From an uncultured Ignavibacteriota bacterium (lineage in GTDB: Bacteria > Bacteroidota > Ignavibacteria > Tepidaquicellales > Tepidaquicellaceae), in assembly GCA_903901375.1 (NCBI GenBank), contig CAIUQV010000264.1, forward strand, positions 1 through 8,838: a stretch of 8,838 bases of DNA, given 5' to 3'. This document shows, piece by piece, positions 1 to 5,275 of the stretch. The position numbers and the translations under genes are program-made. The notes beneath the pieces were generated by a model. It saw nothing but the letters and a program-made list of their open reading frames with translations, made no database searches and was not told where the DNA came from. How positions within the stretch are numbered: position 1 is the first letter of the stretch; every line of letters starts with the position of its first letter.

Positions 1-83
1 CCTCATTATCGAGTGGTATATATTTTTATAAATTAATAACTAACGGGTATACTGAAACGCGGAGGATGGTGCTTCTGAAATAA
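1..83 (+). CDS. C-terminal end of a T9SS-secreted protein (partial, 5' end outside window)
   Basis: Reading from base 3, 26 codons run to a TAA at 81-83. The peptide contains SSGIYFYKLITNGYTETR and ends in RMVLLK. This is the typical last strand of a type IX secretion (Por) sorting domain, with the pattern [S/T]G[I/V]YFYK...KKM[V/L][V/L]K, and it closely parallels the end of the hydrolase at 1465-2886 (TGVYFYKIITDDFVQTKKMM). Such tails direct a protein through the outer membrane, after which they are removed or exchanged for a surface anchor. The body of the protein lies outside the window, so its function cannot be told. The call rests on a short motif, but the reading frame, the stop and the second example in the same window agree. 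Confidence 0.75.
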   Translation, partial: SLSSGIYFYKLITNGYTETRRMVLLK

Positions 84-110
84 TGGGAAATGTTGTTATT
101 GTATATGAGA

Positions 111-186
111 AATACCCACCCCGTCTTCGTCCAAAGAACGGACGAATCCACCCCTCCAGAGGAGGGGAATCTTTGATGGTGATTAA
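111..186. repeat. Intergenic repeat-like element with two GC-rich hairpins
   Basis: In AT-rich surroundings this stretch holds two adjacent perfect inverted repeats. TTCGTCC (126-132) pairs with GGACGAA (140-146) over a 7-nt loop, and CCCCTCC (151-157) pairs with GGAGGGG (161-167) over a 3-nt loop. CCACCCC occurs twice, at 116-122 and 148-154, so alternative pairings exist. The complementary strand reads as SPPLEGWIRPFFGRRRGGY, a spurious peptide type I recall from dispersed intergenic repeats in Bacteroidota and Ignavibacteria genomes. It could end transcription of the upstream T9SS gene, but no T-run follows, so a dispersed repeat is the better description. Copy number cannot be judged from one window. 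Confidence 0.6.
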
Positions 187-224
187 GGGATTTTCAGAGA
201 TAAAAGGAGTATTATAATTAAATA

Positions 225-1421
225 ATGGCAAAGATAAAGATTTCGAGGACAGTATGGATATTAAGTATAGTAAGTCTGCTAACTGATATAGCAAGCGAAA
301 TGCTGTATCCTGTGATGCCGGTTTATTTAAAGTCTATAGGGTTTTCAGCTTTATTAATCGGAATACTTGAAGGGTTTGCAGAGGCTTCGGCAGGGTTCAG
401 CAAAGGATACTTTGGTAACTTATCCGACAGACTAAACAAGAGAGTGGTGTTTGTCCGTGCAGGTTATTTTCTCAGTGCAATATCAAAACCAATGCTTGCG
501 GCGTTTACTTTTCCTTTCTGGATATTCCTTTCACGCGGGTTTGACAGACTCGGAAAAGGAATCAGGACATCAGCCAGAGATTCAATCCTTTCCGCCGAAT
601 CAGCCCCAGAAACCAAGGCAAAAGTTTTCGGACTTCACAGAGCAATGGATACGGCGGGAGCAATGGCAGGACCCGTTGCAGCTTTAGTGTTTCTTTATTT
701 TTATCCGGATAGTTTTGCACCGCTATTCCTGATAGCGTTTGTACCCGGAATATCGGGAGTTCTGCTAACATATTTTTTAAAAGATAAGAGTGTAGAAGGA
801 CCTGTCAGTGTTTCAAAGAAAGGATTTTTCTCGTTTCTTTCATACTGGAAAACATCGACGAATGAATACAAAAGACTGGTTATAGGATTACTTTTCTTCA
901 CACTGATAAACAGTTCGGACGTATTTCTTTTACTTTTGATAAAACACATCGGATACAGCAATACTGAAGTTATAATGGTTTACATATTCTACAACTTTGT
1001 ATATGCCGCTGTATCTTACCCTGTAGGAATACTCGCAGACAAACTCGGATTGAAGAATGTGTTTACGGTGGGGCTGATACTGTTTGCAGTAGTTTACGGA
1101 GGAATGGCATTTGAGCCGTCACTGCCGGTAATAATTATTCTCTTCGCAATTTACGGGATTTATGCGGCATCCACAGAAAGTGTTTCAAAGGCGTGGATAT
1201 CGAACATCGTTAACAAGCAGGACACGGCAACGGCAATCGGGTTTTACACATCACTGGGAAGTTTATTCACGTTGCTTGCGAGTGTAATAGCAGGATTCCT
1301 GTGGAGTACCTTTAATCCTTCAGTAACTTTTATGGTATCGGCAGGGGGTGCAGTACTCTGTGTTTTATATTTCAGGATGGGAAGAATTGACAACGTACAG
1401 AAAGATAGTAAACTAAGATAA
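225..1421 (+). CDS. Major facilitator superfamily transporter
   Basis: The 398-residue protein has the length and hydrophobic pattern of a 12-helix MFS carrier in the inner membrane. A short basic N-terminus is followed by TM1 ending in DIASEMLYPVMPVYL (21-35), then the MFS motif-A loop GYFGNLSDRLNKR (61-73) between TM2 and TM3. A second signature, DRLGKGIRTSARDS (108-121), and a charged central loop with KDKSVEGPVSVSKKG separate the two halves. The substrate cannot be told from sequence. The family is often annotated only as MFS transporter, and I see no specific match to the arsenic carriers ArsJ or ArsK. An AAGGAG lies at 204-209, about 15 nt before the ATG, which is long for a ribosome binding site. 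The gene stands alone between T9SS genes and converges with the hydrolase, so it is probably not part of the arsenic operon. Confidence 0.9.
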   Translation: MAKIKISRTVWILSIVSLLTDIASEMLYPVMPVYLKSIGFSALLIGILEGFAEASAGFSKGYFGNLSDRLNKRVVFVRAGYFLSAISKPMLAAFTFPFWIFLSRGFDRLGKGIRTSARDSILSAESAPETKAKVFGLHRAMDTAGAMAGPVAALVFLYFYPDSFAPLFLIAFVPGISGVLLTYFLKDKSVEGPVSVSKKGFFSFLSYWKTSTNEYKRLVIGLLFFTLINSSDVFLLLLIKHIGYSNTEVIMVYIFYNFVYAAVSYPVGILADKLGLKNVFTVGLILFAVVYGGMAFEPSLPVIIILFAIYGIYAASTESVSKAWISNIVNKQDTATAIGFYTSLGSLFTLLASVIAGFLWSTFNPSVTFMVSAGGAVLCVLYFRMGRIDNVQKDSKLR

Positions 1422-1430
1422 TTTACTATC
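1404..1430. terminator. AT-rich inverted repeat in the convergent gap, possible weak terminator
   Basis: GATAGTAAA (1404-1412) and TTTACTATC (1422-1430) form a perfect 9-bp stem with a 9-nt loop that contains the TAA stop of the MFS gene. On the + strand it is followed by a T-rich stretch (GAGTTTGTTTGTT). The stem has few GC pairs, so as an intrinsic terminator it would be weak. Its position between two converging genes makes some transcript-end role plausible. Confidence 0.4.
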
Positions 1431-1464
1431 GAGTTTGTTTGTTATGTTTACGAATAAAGTCTGT

Positions 1465-2886
1465 TTATTTAATTACCATCATTTTCTTTGTTTGTACAAA
1501 ATCGTCGGTTATAATTTTGTAGAAGTAAACCCCGGTAGTGAAATCTGAGACTTCAATTACTGCGGTGTAATAGTTTGCTTTCATTGTTTCGTTATTAATC
1601 ACTCTTTTTATTTCCCTGCCGGATATGTCATAAATGATTAAGGATACTTTTGTTTCGGCAGGAATGGTAAAATCTATATTTGTCCGTGGGTTAAAAGGGT
1701 TTGGGTAGTTCTGCGAGAGATTATATTTTTCGGGAAGTCCTATTTCTACATCGTTTGCAAGGTTATAGTATTCAAAGTTACCGTTATAATCACATTGTTT
1801 CAGCCGATAGCGGTATTTTCCGCTGACAAGATTGTTATCTTTGAATGAATAAACAACAGGATACTGAGTTGTTCCGCTGCCCTTAACGAATCCTGCCTTT
1901 ATCCAGTTGTTTGCTCCTGCACACCTCTCTACTTCGAAGCCTGAATTATTAATTTCGCCGGAAGTAACCCAGATAAGTTTTGACTCTCTGCGGTTAACAT
2001 AAGAATTAAACGATGCAAGAGTAACGGGCATAGGTATGTTATTAAGGGCGTCGTTCAGGACTGACCAAAGTTCTTTTGTATAAGGAACACAATCCTGCTT
2101 GAAATACCACCAGAAAAATCCGCCGACCCATCTGGGATGGATGACAGCAGTTCTGTAATACCTTGATATATATTCAGACTTATTCGCTGTATTCAGAGTT
2201 CCGCACTCCCCTATGCCAAGTTTTGCATTTGGAAATATTTTTCCGAGACTGTCAATAATCTGCTGCCAGTTTAACTGTAAACCGTTGCAATCATCTTCGT
2301 AGTATGAAATCCATACATAATCCAGCCCTGTCTTCATATAAGACGGGACATTGTTAACAGCCCATCTGAACATTTCGTTCTGAGGGTTCGACCAGCAGTC
2401 TTTGTTGTAATATAAAGTTAAGGCAGTTTTCTTACCTGCGGCTTTGAAAATTTTATAAGCCGTATCCATTTTGGCAACAACATCTGGAGTGGTACCGAGC
2501 CATTCTCCGTTAATTTCATTCCCTATTTCCCAGATATTAACTTTGCCGCCAAGTGTGTCTAAATAATTGCGGGATCTTTCGGCATACTGGCTAAGACTAT
2601 ACTGCTTCATATAATAACTATCGAGTAGTTCGCCCATTATAAAACTCACACTACTAATCTGGTTGACAGCATTGACATAATCAACGGCGGGAATCCATTC
2701 ATCAAATACGATTCGGGTTGTCGGTTTTCTTACAAGATTTGATAAGGCAGGAACTGTATATTTAAGCCCGCTGATGGCATCAATGGTTACACCATACACC
2801 TTTGTTGTGTCTATAACCGATGCCTCTGATTCTCTGACCGCAAAAACCGATGCAACTGCTAACAGAAGTAATATGATAGTTTTCAT
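1465..2886 (-). CDS. Secreted clan GH-A-like glycoside hydrolase with T9SS sorting domain
   Basis: The 473-residue protein starts with a signal peptide (MKTIILLLLAVASVFA, 1-16). Residues about 28-285 look like a (beta/alpha)8 glycoside hydrolase of clan GH-A: WEIGNEINGEW (119-129) carries the Asn-Glu pair in which E124 would be the acid/base, and GIGECGT (224-230) supplies the likely nucleophile E227. GGFFWWYF (255-262) fits the last barrel strand with its conserved Trp. Residues about 286-385 form a linker or Ig-like segment (NNSGFEVER, YRLKQCDYNGNFEYYNL). Residues about 386-473 are a T9SS type A sorting domain (SQNYPNPFNPRT, ending KKMMVIK). It should therefore be a secreted or surface-attached glycan-degrading enzyme. 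The exact GH family and substrate are not recognisable. The barrel is short, so it could be a small or divergent family, or an inactive relative. An AAGGG precedes the ATG by about 10 nt. Confidence 0.8.
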   Translation of the reverse strand: MKTIILLLLAVASVFAVRESEASVIDTTKVYGVTIDAISGLKYTVPALSNLVRKPTTRIVFDEWIPAVDYVNAVNQISSVSFIMGELLDSYYMKQYSLSQYAERSRNYLDTLGGKVNIWEIGNEINGEWLGTTPDVVAKMDTAYKIFKAAGKKTALTLYYNKDCWSNPQNEMFRWAVNNVPSYMKTGLDYVWISYYEDDCNGLQLNWQQIIDSLGKIFPNAKLGIGECGTLNTANKSEYISRYYRTAVIHPRWVGGFFWWYFKQDCVPYTKELWSVLNDALNNIPMPVTLASFNSYVNRRESKLIWVTSGEINNSGFEVERCAGANNWIKAGFVKGSGTTQYPVVYSFKDNNLVSGKYRYRLKQCDYNGNFEYYNLANDVEIGLPEKYNLSQNYPNPFNPRTNIDFTIPAETKVSLIIYDISGREIKRVINNETMKANYYTAVIEVSDFTTGVYFYKIITDDFVQTKKMMVIK

Positions 2887-2921
2887 ATTTTATACCCTTA
2901 TTATTTAATAAACCAAGGAAA

Positions 2922-2938
2922 GCAGTTTAATAAGCTGC
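2922..2938 (-). other. Hairpin in the hydrolase leader
   Basis: GCAGTTT (2922-2928) and AAGCTGC (2932-2938) can form a 7-bp stem with one G-T wobble and a 3-nt loop. It lies between the proposed hydrolase promoter and its start codon, so it would sit in the 5' untranslated RNA. It could protect the message or be chance; nothing distinguishes these. Confidence 0.3.
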
Positions 2939-2947
2939 CCTATTCCT

Positions 2948-2977
2948 GAAATTTAGGCATCAATTAGAGTGCCACAA
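2948..2977 (-). promoter_or_regulatory. Candidate Bacteroidota-type promoter for the hydrolase
   Basis: On the - strand, TTG (2977-2975) is followed after 19 nt by TAAATTTC (2955-2948). This is close to the Bacteroidota primary sigma consensus of a TTG-type -33 element and TAnnTTTG at -7. The spacer contains GGCA...TGCC as a short inverted repeat. The predicted transcript start would leave a leader of roughly 55 nt. Whether this consensus holds in this organism is inferred. Confidence 0.4.
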
Positions 2978-3080
2978 AATCATAATATATGGGAGAAATT
3001 ATTTTTGTATTAATTTACTGGTAATATACATTTTAATAAAATCCTTATTGCATACTGAATAATAAAAAGCAGGAATAAAA

Positions 3081-3114
3081 TCTCATTTTGAGACAAATAT
3101 TCTCATATTGAGAC
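3081..3114. promoter_or_regulatory. Twin palindromes TCTCA-N3-TGAGA, 20 bp apart
   Basis: TCTCATTTTGAGAC (3081-3094) and TCTCATATTGAGAC (3101-3114) differ at one of 14 bases. Each is a palindrome with 5-bp arms around a 3-bp centre. Their centres are 20 bp apart, about two helical turns, so two dimers would sit on the same DNA face. They lie upstream of the arsR -35 and could be activator or repressor sites for arsR or the divergent hydrolase. They do not resemble the inverted repeat at the arsR -10, so the reader may be another regulator. Confidence 0.45.
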
Positions 3115-3129
3115 TATATTCATATAGTC
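3112..3129. promoter_or_regulatory. Perfect 8-bp inverted repeat GACTATAT-TC-ATATAGTC
   Basis: The arms at 3112-3119 and 3122-3129 are perfect and separated by 2 nt, giving an 18-bp palindrome that overlaps the last three bases of the second TCTCA...TGAGAC site. It may be a separate protein site that competes with that neighbour. AT-rich DNA makes chance palindromes more likely, but 8 of 8 pairs beside two other palindromes is notable. Confidence 0.4.
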
Positions 3130-3154
3130 ACGAAACTGCTTATTCTTAATACAC

Positions 3155-3184
3155 TTGCATTATTTAAATATCATTTCTATATTT
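3155..3184 (+). promoter_or_regulatory. Probable arsR operon promoter
   Basis: TTGCAT (3155-3160) and TATATT (3178-3183) are separated by 17 nt, a good sigma70-like arrangement. The same bases also fit the Bacteroidota form, TTG then 20 nt then TATATTTA. The transcript would start near 3190, leaving a leader of about 15 nt before the arsR ATG at 3205. No Shine-Dalgarno is visible before arsR. Confidence 0.55.
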
Positions 3185-3194
3185 AACGAAATGA
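3171..3194. promoter_or_regulatory. Candidate ArsR operator around the arsR -10
   Basis: TCATTTC (3171-3177) and GAAATGA (3188-3194) are perfect 7-bp inverted arms separated by 10 nt, and they bracket the -10 box. Imperfect dyads of about this size overlapping the promoter are the usual arrangement for ArsR/SmtB repressors, which leave the DNA when As(III) binds. The core CATTT-N12-AAATG is repeated in the arsR-arsM gap, which strengthens the call. Binding by this ArsR is inferred. Confidence 0.55.
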
Positions 3195-3204
3195 ATAATA
3201 CAAT

Positions 3205-3549
3205 ATGTTAGATAAACAGGAAAAAATATTCAAAGCACTTTCGGACAGCAACAGAATCAGGATAGTGAAAATGCTGCAGAAGAAATCTCTTTGCGTGTGC
3301 GAGATTAAGGCGATTTTAAAACTTGCAACATCAACAGTTTCAAAACACCTTAGCATTCTGCGTGAAGCAGGGCTTGTAACAGACTGGAAAGACGGGAAAT
3401 GGATTAACTACAGGATTAATCCTGAGCCGGATGCACTTACGGCAAATGCTCTGCTATACATACAGCTTCAGATAGAGGATGACGAAACTATTAGGAAAGA
3501 CAGAAAGAGTATCTGCTGTGTTGACAGGATAAAATTATGCTGCAACTAA
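3205..3549 (+). CDS. arsR: ArsR/SmtB-family arsenic-responsive repressor
   Basis: The 114-residue protein has the winged-helix fold of ArsR repressors: KIFKALSDSNRIRIVKML (7-24), the recognition-helix region TSTVSKHLSILREAGLV (42-58), and the wing DGKWINYRI (63-71). LCVCEI (29-34) matches the As(III)-binding helix of the E. coli-type ArsR (ELCVCDL) with C30 and C32. The third cysteine of that site, expected at position 35, is Lys here. The C-terminus is rich in cysteine (C104, C105, C112, C113) and could supply the missing ligand. The protein would repress the operon until arsenite binds. It is the first gene, preceded by a promoter and dyad and followed 62 nt later by arsM. ATG at 3205 gives the usual ArsR length; no Shine-Dalgarno is visible. 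Confidence 0.93.
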   Translation: MLDKQEKIFKALSDSNRIRIVKMLQKKSLCVCEIKAILKLATSTVSKHLSILREAGLVTDWKDGKWINYRINPEPDALTANALLYIQLQIEDDETIRKDRKSICCVDRIKLCCN

Positions 3550-3556
3550 ACGGTTA

Positions 3557-3579
3557 TCATTTCGTTAAACAAGAAAATG
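3557..3579. promoter_or_regulatory. Second candidate ArsR operator, in the arsR-arsM gap
   Basis: The segment 3558-3579 has the same CATTT-N12-AAATG layout as the dyad at the arsR -10. Compared with the reverse complement of that site (3172-3193), 18 of 22 bases agree, including an unbroken 13-base match TCATTTCGTTAAA (3557-3569 against 3182-3194). A weak promoter may start just downstream (TATAAA at 3587-3592). The site could give arsM separate arsenic control or act as a roadblock to transcription from arsR. Confidence 0.5.
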
Positions 3580-3611
3580 TTTGATTTATAAACCTCAAAA
3601 ATTATAATATT

Positions 3612-4451
3612 ATGGAAAACCCAAAGGAAATAAAAGAACTCGTAAGGGAAAAATATGCCGATATCGCAAATCAGTCGAAAACAGTGAATGAGGCATCGTG
3701 TTGCGGAGTAGGAAGCTGTACGGGAGTTGATTATACAATATTTTCGGAAGACTATTCAAATCTGAAGGGGTATAATCCTGATGCCGACCTTGGACTCGGA
3801 TGCGGACTTCCGACAGAGTTTGCTTTGATAAAAGAAGGAGATGTTGTTATTGACCTTGGCTCGGGTGCGGGTAACGATGCATTTGTTGCAAGGGCAATTG
3901 CGGGAGAAAAAGGGAAAGTGATTGGAATAGATTTTACAGAGGAGATGATTGATAAAGCAAGAGCAAATGCTGACAAACTTGGCTTTAATAATGTGGAGTT
4001 CAGGTTTGGCGATATAGAAAAAATGCCAGTTACTGCAAACAAGGCAGACGTAATAATCAGCAATTGTGTTCTGAACCTGGTGCCGGATAAGGTGAAAGCG
4101 TTTGAGGAAATCTACAGAGTACTGAAACAGGGCGGTCATTTTTCTGTGTCGGATGTGGTTGCTTCGGGTGAACTCCCGCAGTCTATAAAATCAGGTGCCG
4201 AACTCTATGCGGGATGTGTTTCGGGGGCAATAAGAAAAGATGAATACCTTGGAATAATCAGTGAAACAGGGTTTGAGAATATCAGGGTTCAGAAGGAAAG
4301 GGTTATAGAAATACCGGATGAAATTTATCTGAAATTTATTTCAGAAGAAGATCTGAAAGAGTTTAAGAAATCGGGGGTGAAGCTGATAAGCATTAATGTG
4401 TATGCGGATAAGCCGAAAGGGTGCTGTGAGCCGGGAGGCGGGTGCTGCTGA
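3612..4451 (+). CDS. arsM: Arsenite S-adenosylmethionine methyltransferase
   Basis: This 279-residue cytoplasmic enzyme transfers methyl groups from SAM to As(III), giving methylarsenite and further methylated, partly volatile species. The Rossmann SAM site is clear: VIDLGSGAGNDAF (79-91), GIDFTEEMI (105-113). The three conserved arsenic-binding cysteines of ArsM are all present: C64 in GLGCGLP, C152 in NCVLNLVPDK and C202 in AGCVSGA. An N-terminal CCGVGSC (30-36) and a C-terminal CCEPGGGCC (271-279) add seven more cysteines, common in bacterial ArsM but not needed for the core reaction. It follows arsR with an operator-like dyad between them, and a 119-nt gap precedes arsC. No Shine-Dalgarno is seen; the ATG at 3612 gives a full-length N-terminus. 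Confidence 0.95.
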   Translation: MENPKEIKELVREKYADIANQSKTVNEASCCGVGSCTGVDYTIFSEDYSNLKGYNPDADLGLGCGLPTEFALIKEGDVVIDLGSGAGNDAFVARAIAGEKGKVIGIDFTEEMIDKARANADKLGFNNVEFRFGDIEKMPVTANKADVIISNCVLNLVPDKVKAFEEIYRVLKQGGHFSVSDVVASGELPQSIKSGAELYAGCVSGAIRKDEYLGIISETGFENIRVQKERVIEIPDEIYLKFISEEDLKEFKKSGVKLISINVYADKPKGCCEPGGGCC

Positions 4452-4570
4452 AATAATTAAGTTATTTTTCAGGCAAAGAGCAAAAGATTTGCACACAGAA
4501 AAATCAGAAAGAAATATGATTTAAACTGATTTTATAGAAGATCATGAAATTTGGAGAATAAACAAAATAA
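4452..4570. other. arsM-arsC gap with inverted repeats
   Basis: This 119-nt gap is the longest inside the operon. AAAATCAG (4500-4507) and CTGATTTT (4526-4533) are perfect 8-bp arms around 18 nt, and GCAAA (4473-4477) and TTTGC (4488-4492) are 5-bp arms around 10 nt. A TTGCAC at 4489-4494 and a TATGAT at 4515-4520 could be a poor promoter, with an over-long spacer of 20 nt. A GGAG at 4553-4556 is far from the arsC ATG. It may be an internal promoter or RNA-processing site; no specific role is shown. Confidence 0.3.
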
Positions 4571-4996
4571 ATGGATAAGATAAAGATATTGTTTGTATGT
4601 ATTCATAACAGTGCAAGAAGCCAGATGGCAGAGGCATTTGTGAATAAATACTATGGTGATAAATTTATGGCAGAGAGTGCAGGGCTTGAGCCGGGAATAC
4701 TGAATCCGCTTGTAGTGAGGTCAATGTCTGAGACCGGAATTGATATTTCGAAGAATGAGACGAAAGATGTGTTTACCTTCCTTAAAGAAGGAAGAAAATA
4801 TGATTACGTGATAACAGTATGCGACGAGGCATCGGGACAACGGTGTCCCGTGTTTCCGGGTGCGGGAAGAAAGATTAACTGGTCGTTTGAAGACCCTTCT
4901 GATCTTACTGGTACCGAGGAAGAGAAACTGAAGAGAATTGCTTCAATAAGAGACAACATTAAAGCAAGAGTGAATGAATTTTTACAAACTTTATAA
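4571..4996 (+). CDS. arsC: Arsenate reductase, LMW-phosphatase (thioredoxin-coupled) type
   Basis: The 141-residue cytoplasmic enzyme reduces arsenate to arsenite. The phosphatase P-loop CIHNSARS (10-17) has the catalytic C10 and R16 of the CX5R motif. VCDEASGQRCPVFPG (83-97) provides C84 and C92, the pair that completes the C10-C84-C92 disulfide cascade of the Bacillus/Staphylococcus-type ArsC. EDPSD (107-111) holds the conserved general-acid Asp (D108). This type is recharged by thioredoxin, and the next gene, 11 nt downstream, encodes a small CxxC thioredoxin-like protein. The length is normal for the family and no residue is missing. Its product arsenite is the substrate of both ArsM and ACR3 in this operon. 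Confidence 0.95.
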   Translation: MDKIKILFVCIHNSARSQMAEAFVNKYYGDKFMAESAGLEPGILNPLVVRSMSETGIDISKNETKDVFTFLKEGRKYDYVITVCDEASGQRCPVFPGAGRKINWSFEDPSDLTGTEEEKLKRIASIRDNIKARVNEFLQTL

Positions 4997-5007
4997 ATAC
5001 AAATAAT

Positions 5008-5247
5008 ATGTTAGAGATTAAAGTACTCGGGACGGGATGTGCAAGGTGCAAAGAGCTGGAAAGAATGTGTTTTGACGTTGCAGCAGAGAATAACATTGAT
5101 GCTGATATACAGAAAGTGACAGAATTAAAGGATATTATGTCGTATGGAATAATGCAGACACCCGGACTTGTGATTAACGGAGTAGTGAAGTTAAGCGGAA
5201 AATTACCGACTACTTCGACACTTCTGAACTGGATGAAAGGAAATTAA
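5008..5247 (+). CDS. Small thioredoxin-like redox protein (CARC)
   Basis: The 79-residue protein is a minimal thioredoxin/glutaredoxin fold of the 'redox-active disulfide protein 2' type. The first beta strand IKVLGTG is followed by the active site C11-A-R-C14. T51-P52 is the cis-proline loop (QTPGLVING), and there is no signal peptide, so it should be cytoplasmic. It lacks the WCGPC motif of classic thioredoxin. Lying 11 nt after arsC, it is the likely electron donor for arsenate reductase, or a reductant for ArsM. It is a paralogue of the protein at 7845-8084: by eye about 32 of 78 positions are identical without gaps, including the spacing of CxxC and the YGIMxTPxLVIN stretch. Confidence 0.85.
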   Translation: MLEIKVLGTGCARCKELERMCFDVAAENNIDADIQKVTELKDIMSYGIMQTPGLVINGVVKLSGKLPTTSTLLNWMKGN

Positions 5248-5260
5248 TTTTATAATAAAC

Positions 5261-5267
5261 GGAAGGA
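5261..5267 (+). promoter_or_regulatory. Shine-Dalgarno GGAAGGA deciding the permease start
   Basis: GGAAGGA ends 8 nt before ATT 5276, an ideal distance, and about 70 nt before the conventional TTG 5336. It is the strongest ribosome-binding-like sequence around this gene. Several genes in this operon have none, so its weight is moderate. Confidence 0.45.
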
Positions 5268-5275
5268 ATAAAGTT

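Larger units (their letters stand above)
2887..3204. other. Divergent intergenic region between hydrolase and arsR
   Basis: This 318-bp AT-rich gap separates the - strand hydrolase from the + strand arsenic operon. It holds a hydrolase promoter candidate, a leader hairpin, a cluster of palindromes at 3081-3129, and the arsR promoter with an inverted repeat around its -10; these are listed separately. I see no small ORF with a convincing start and no RNA gene in it. The stretch from about 2980 to 3075 shows nothing I can name. Confidence 0.6.

Noticed and set aside
40..294. 84-codon reading frame on the - strand over the left intergenic region
   Set aside because: It is the translation of the double-hairpin repeat and the complement of the MFS start. 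It has no protein-like features of its own.
225..1421. The MFS transporter as part of the arsenic system (ArsJ/ArsK-like)
   Set aside because: It is separated from the operon by an opposite-strand gene, has no arsenic-carrier signature I recognise and no ArsR-like dyad upstream.
3603..3608. Perfect TATAAT with TTGATT (3581-3586) upstream, as an arsM promoter
   Set aside because: Transcription would begin at or after the arsM ATG at 3612, so this cannot drive full-length arsM. It is probably chance in AT-rich DNA.
3752..4139. Two long - strand open frames inside arsM
   Set aside because: They are antisense shadows of a gene whose motifs are all on the + strand.
4448..4472. Hairpin at the arsM stop (CTGA...TCAG with AATAA/TTATT) as a terminator
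   Set aside because: The stem needs a 2-nt bulge, is AT-rich and has no T-run after it. Too weak to call an intrinsic terminator.
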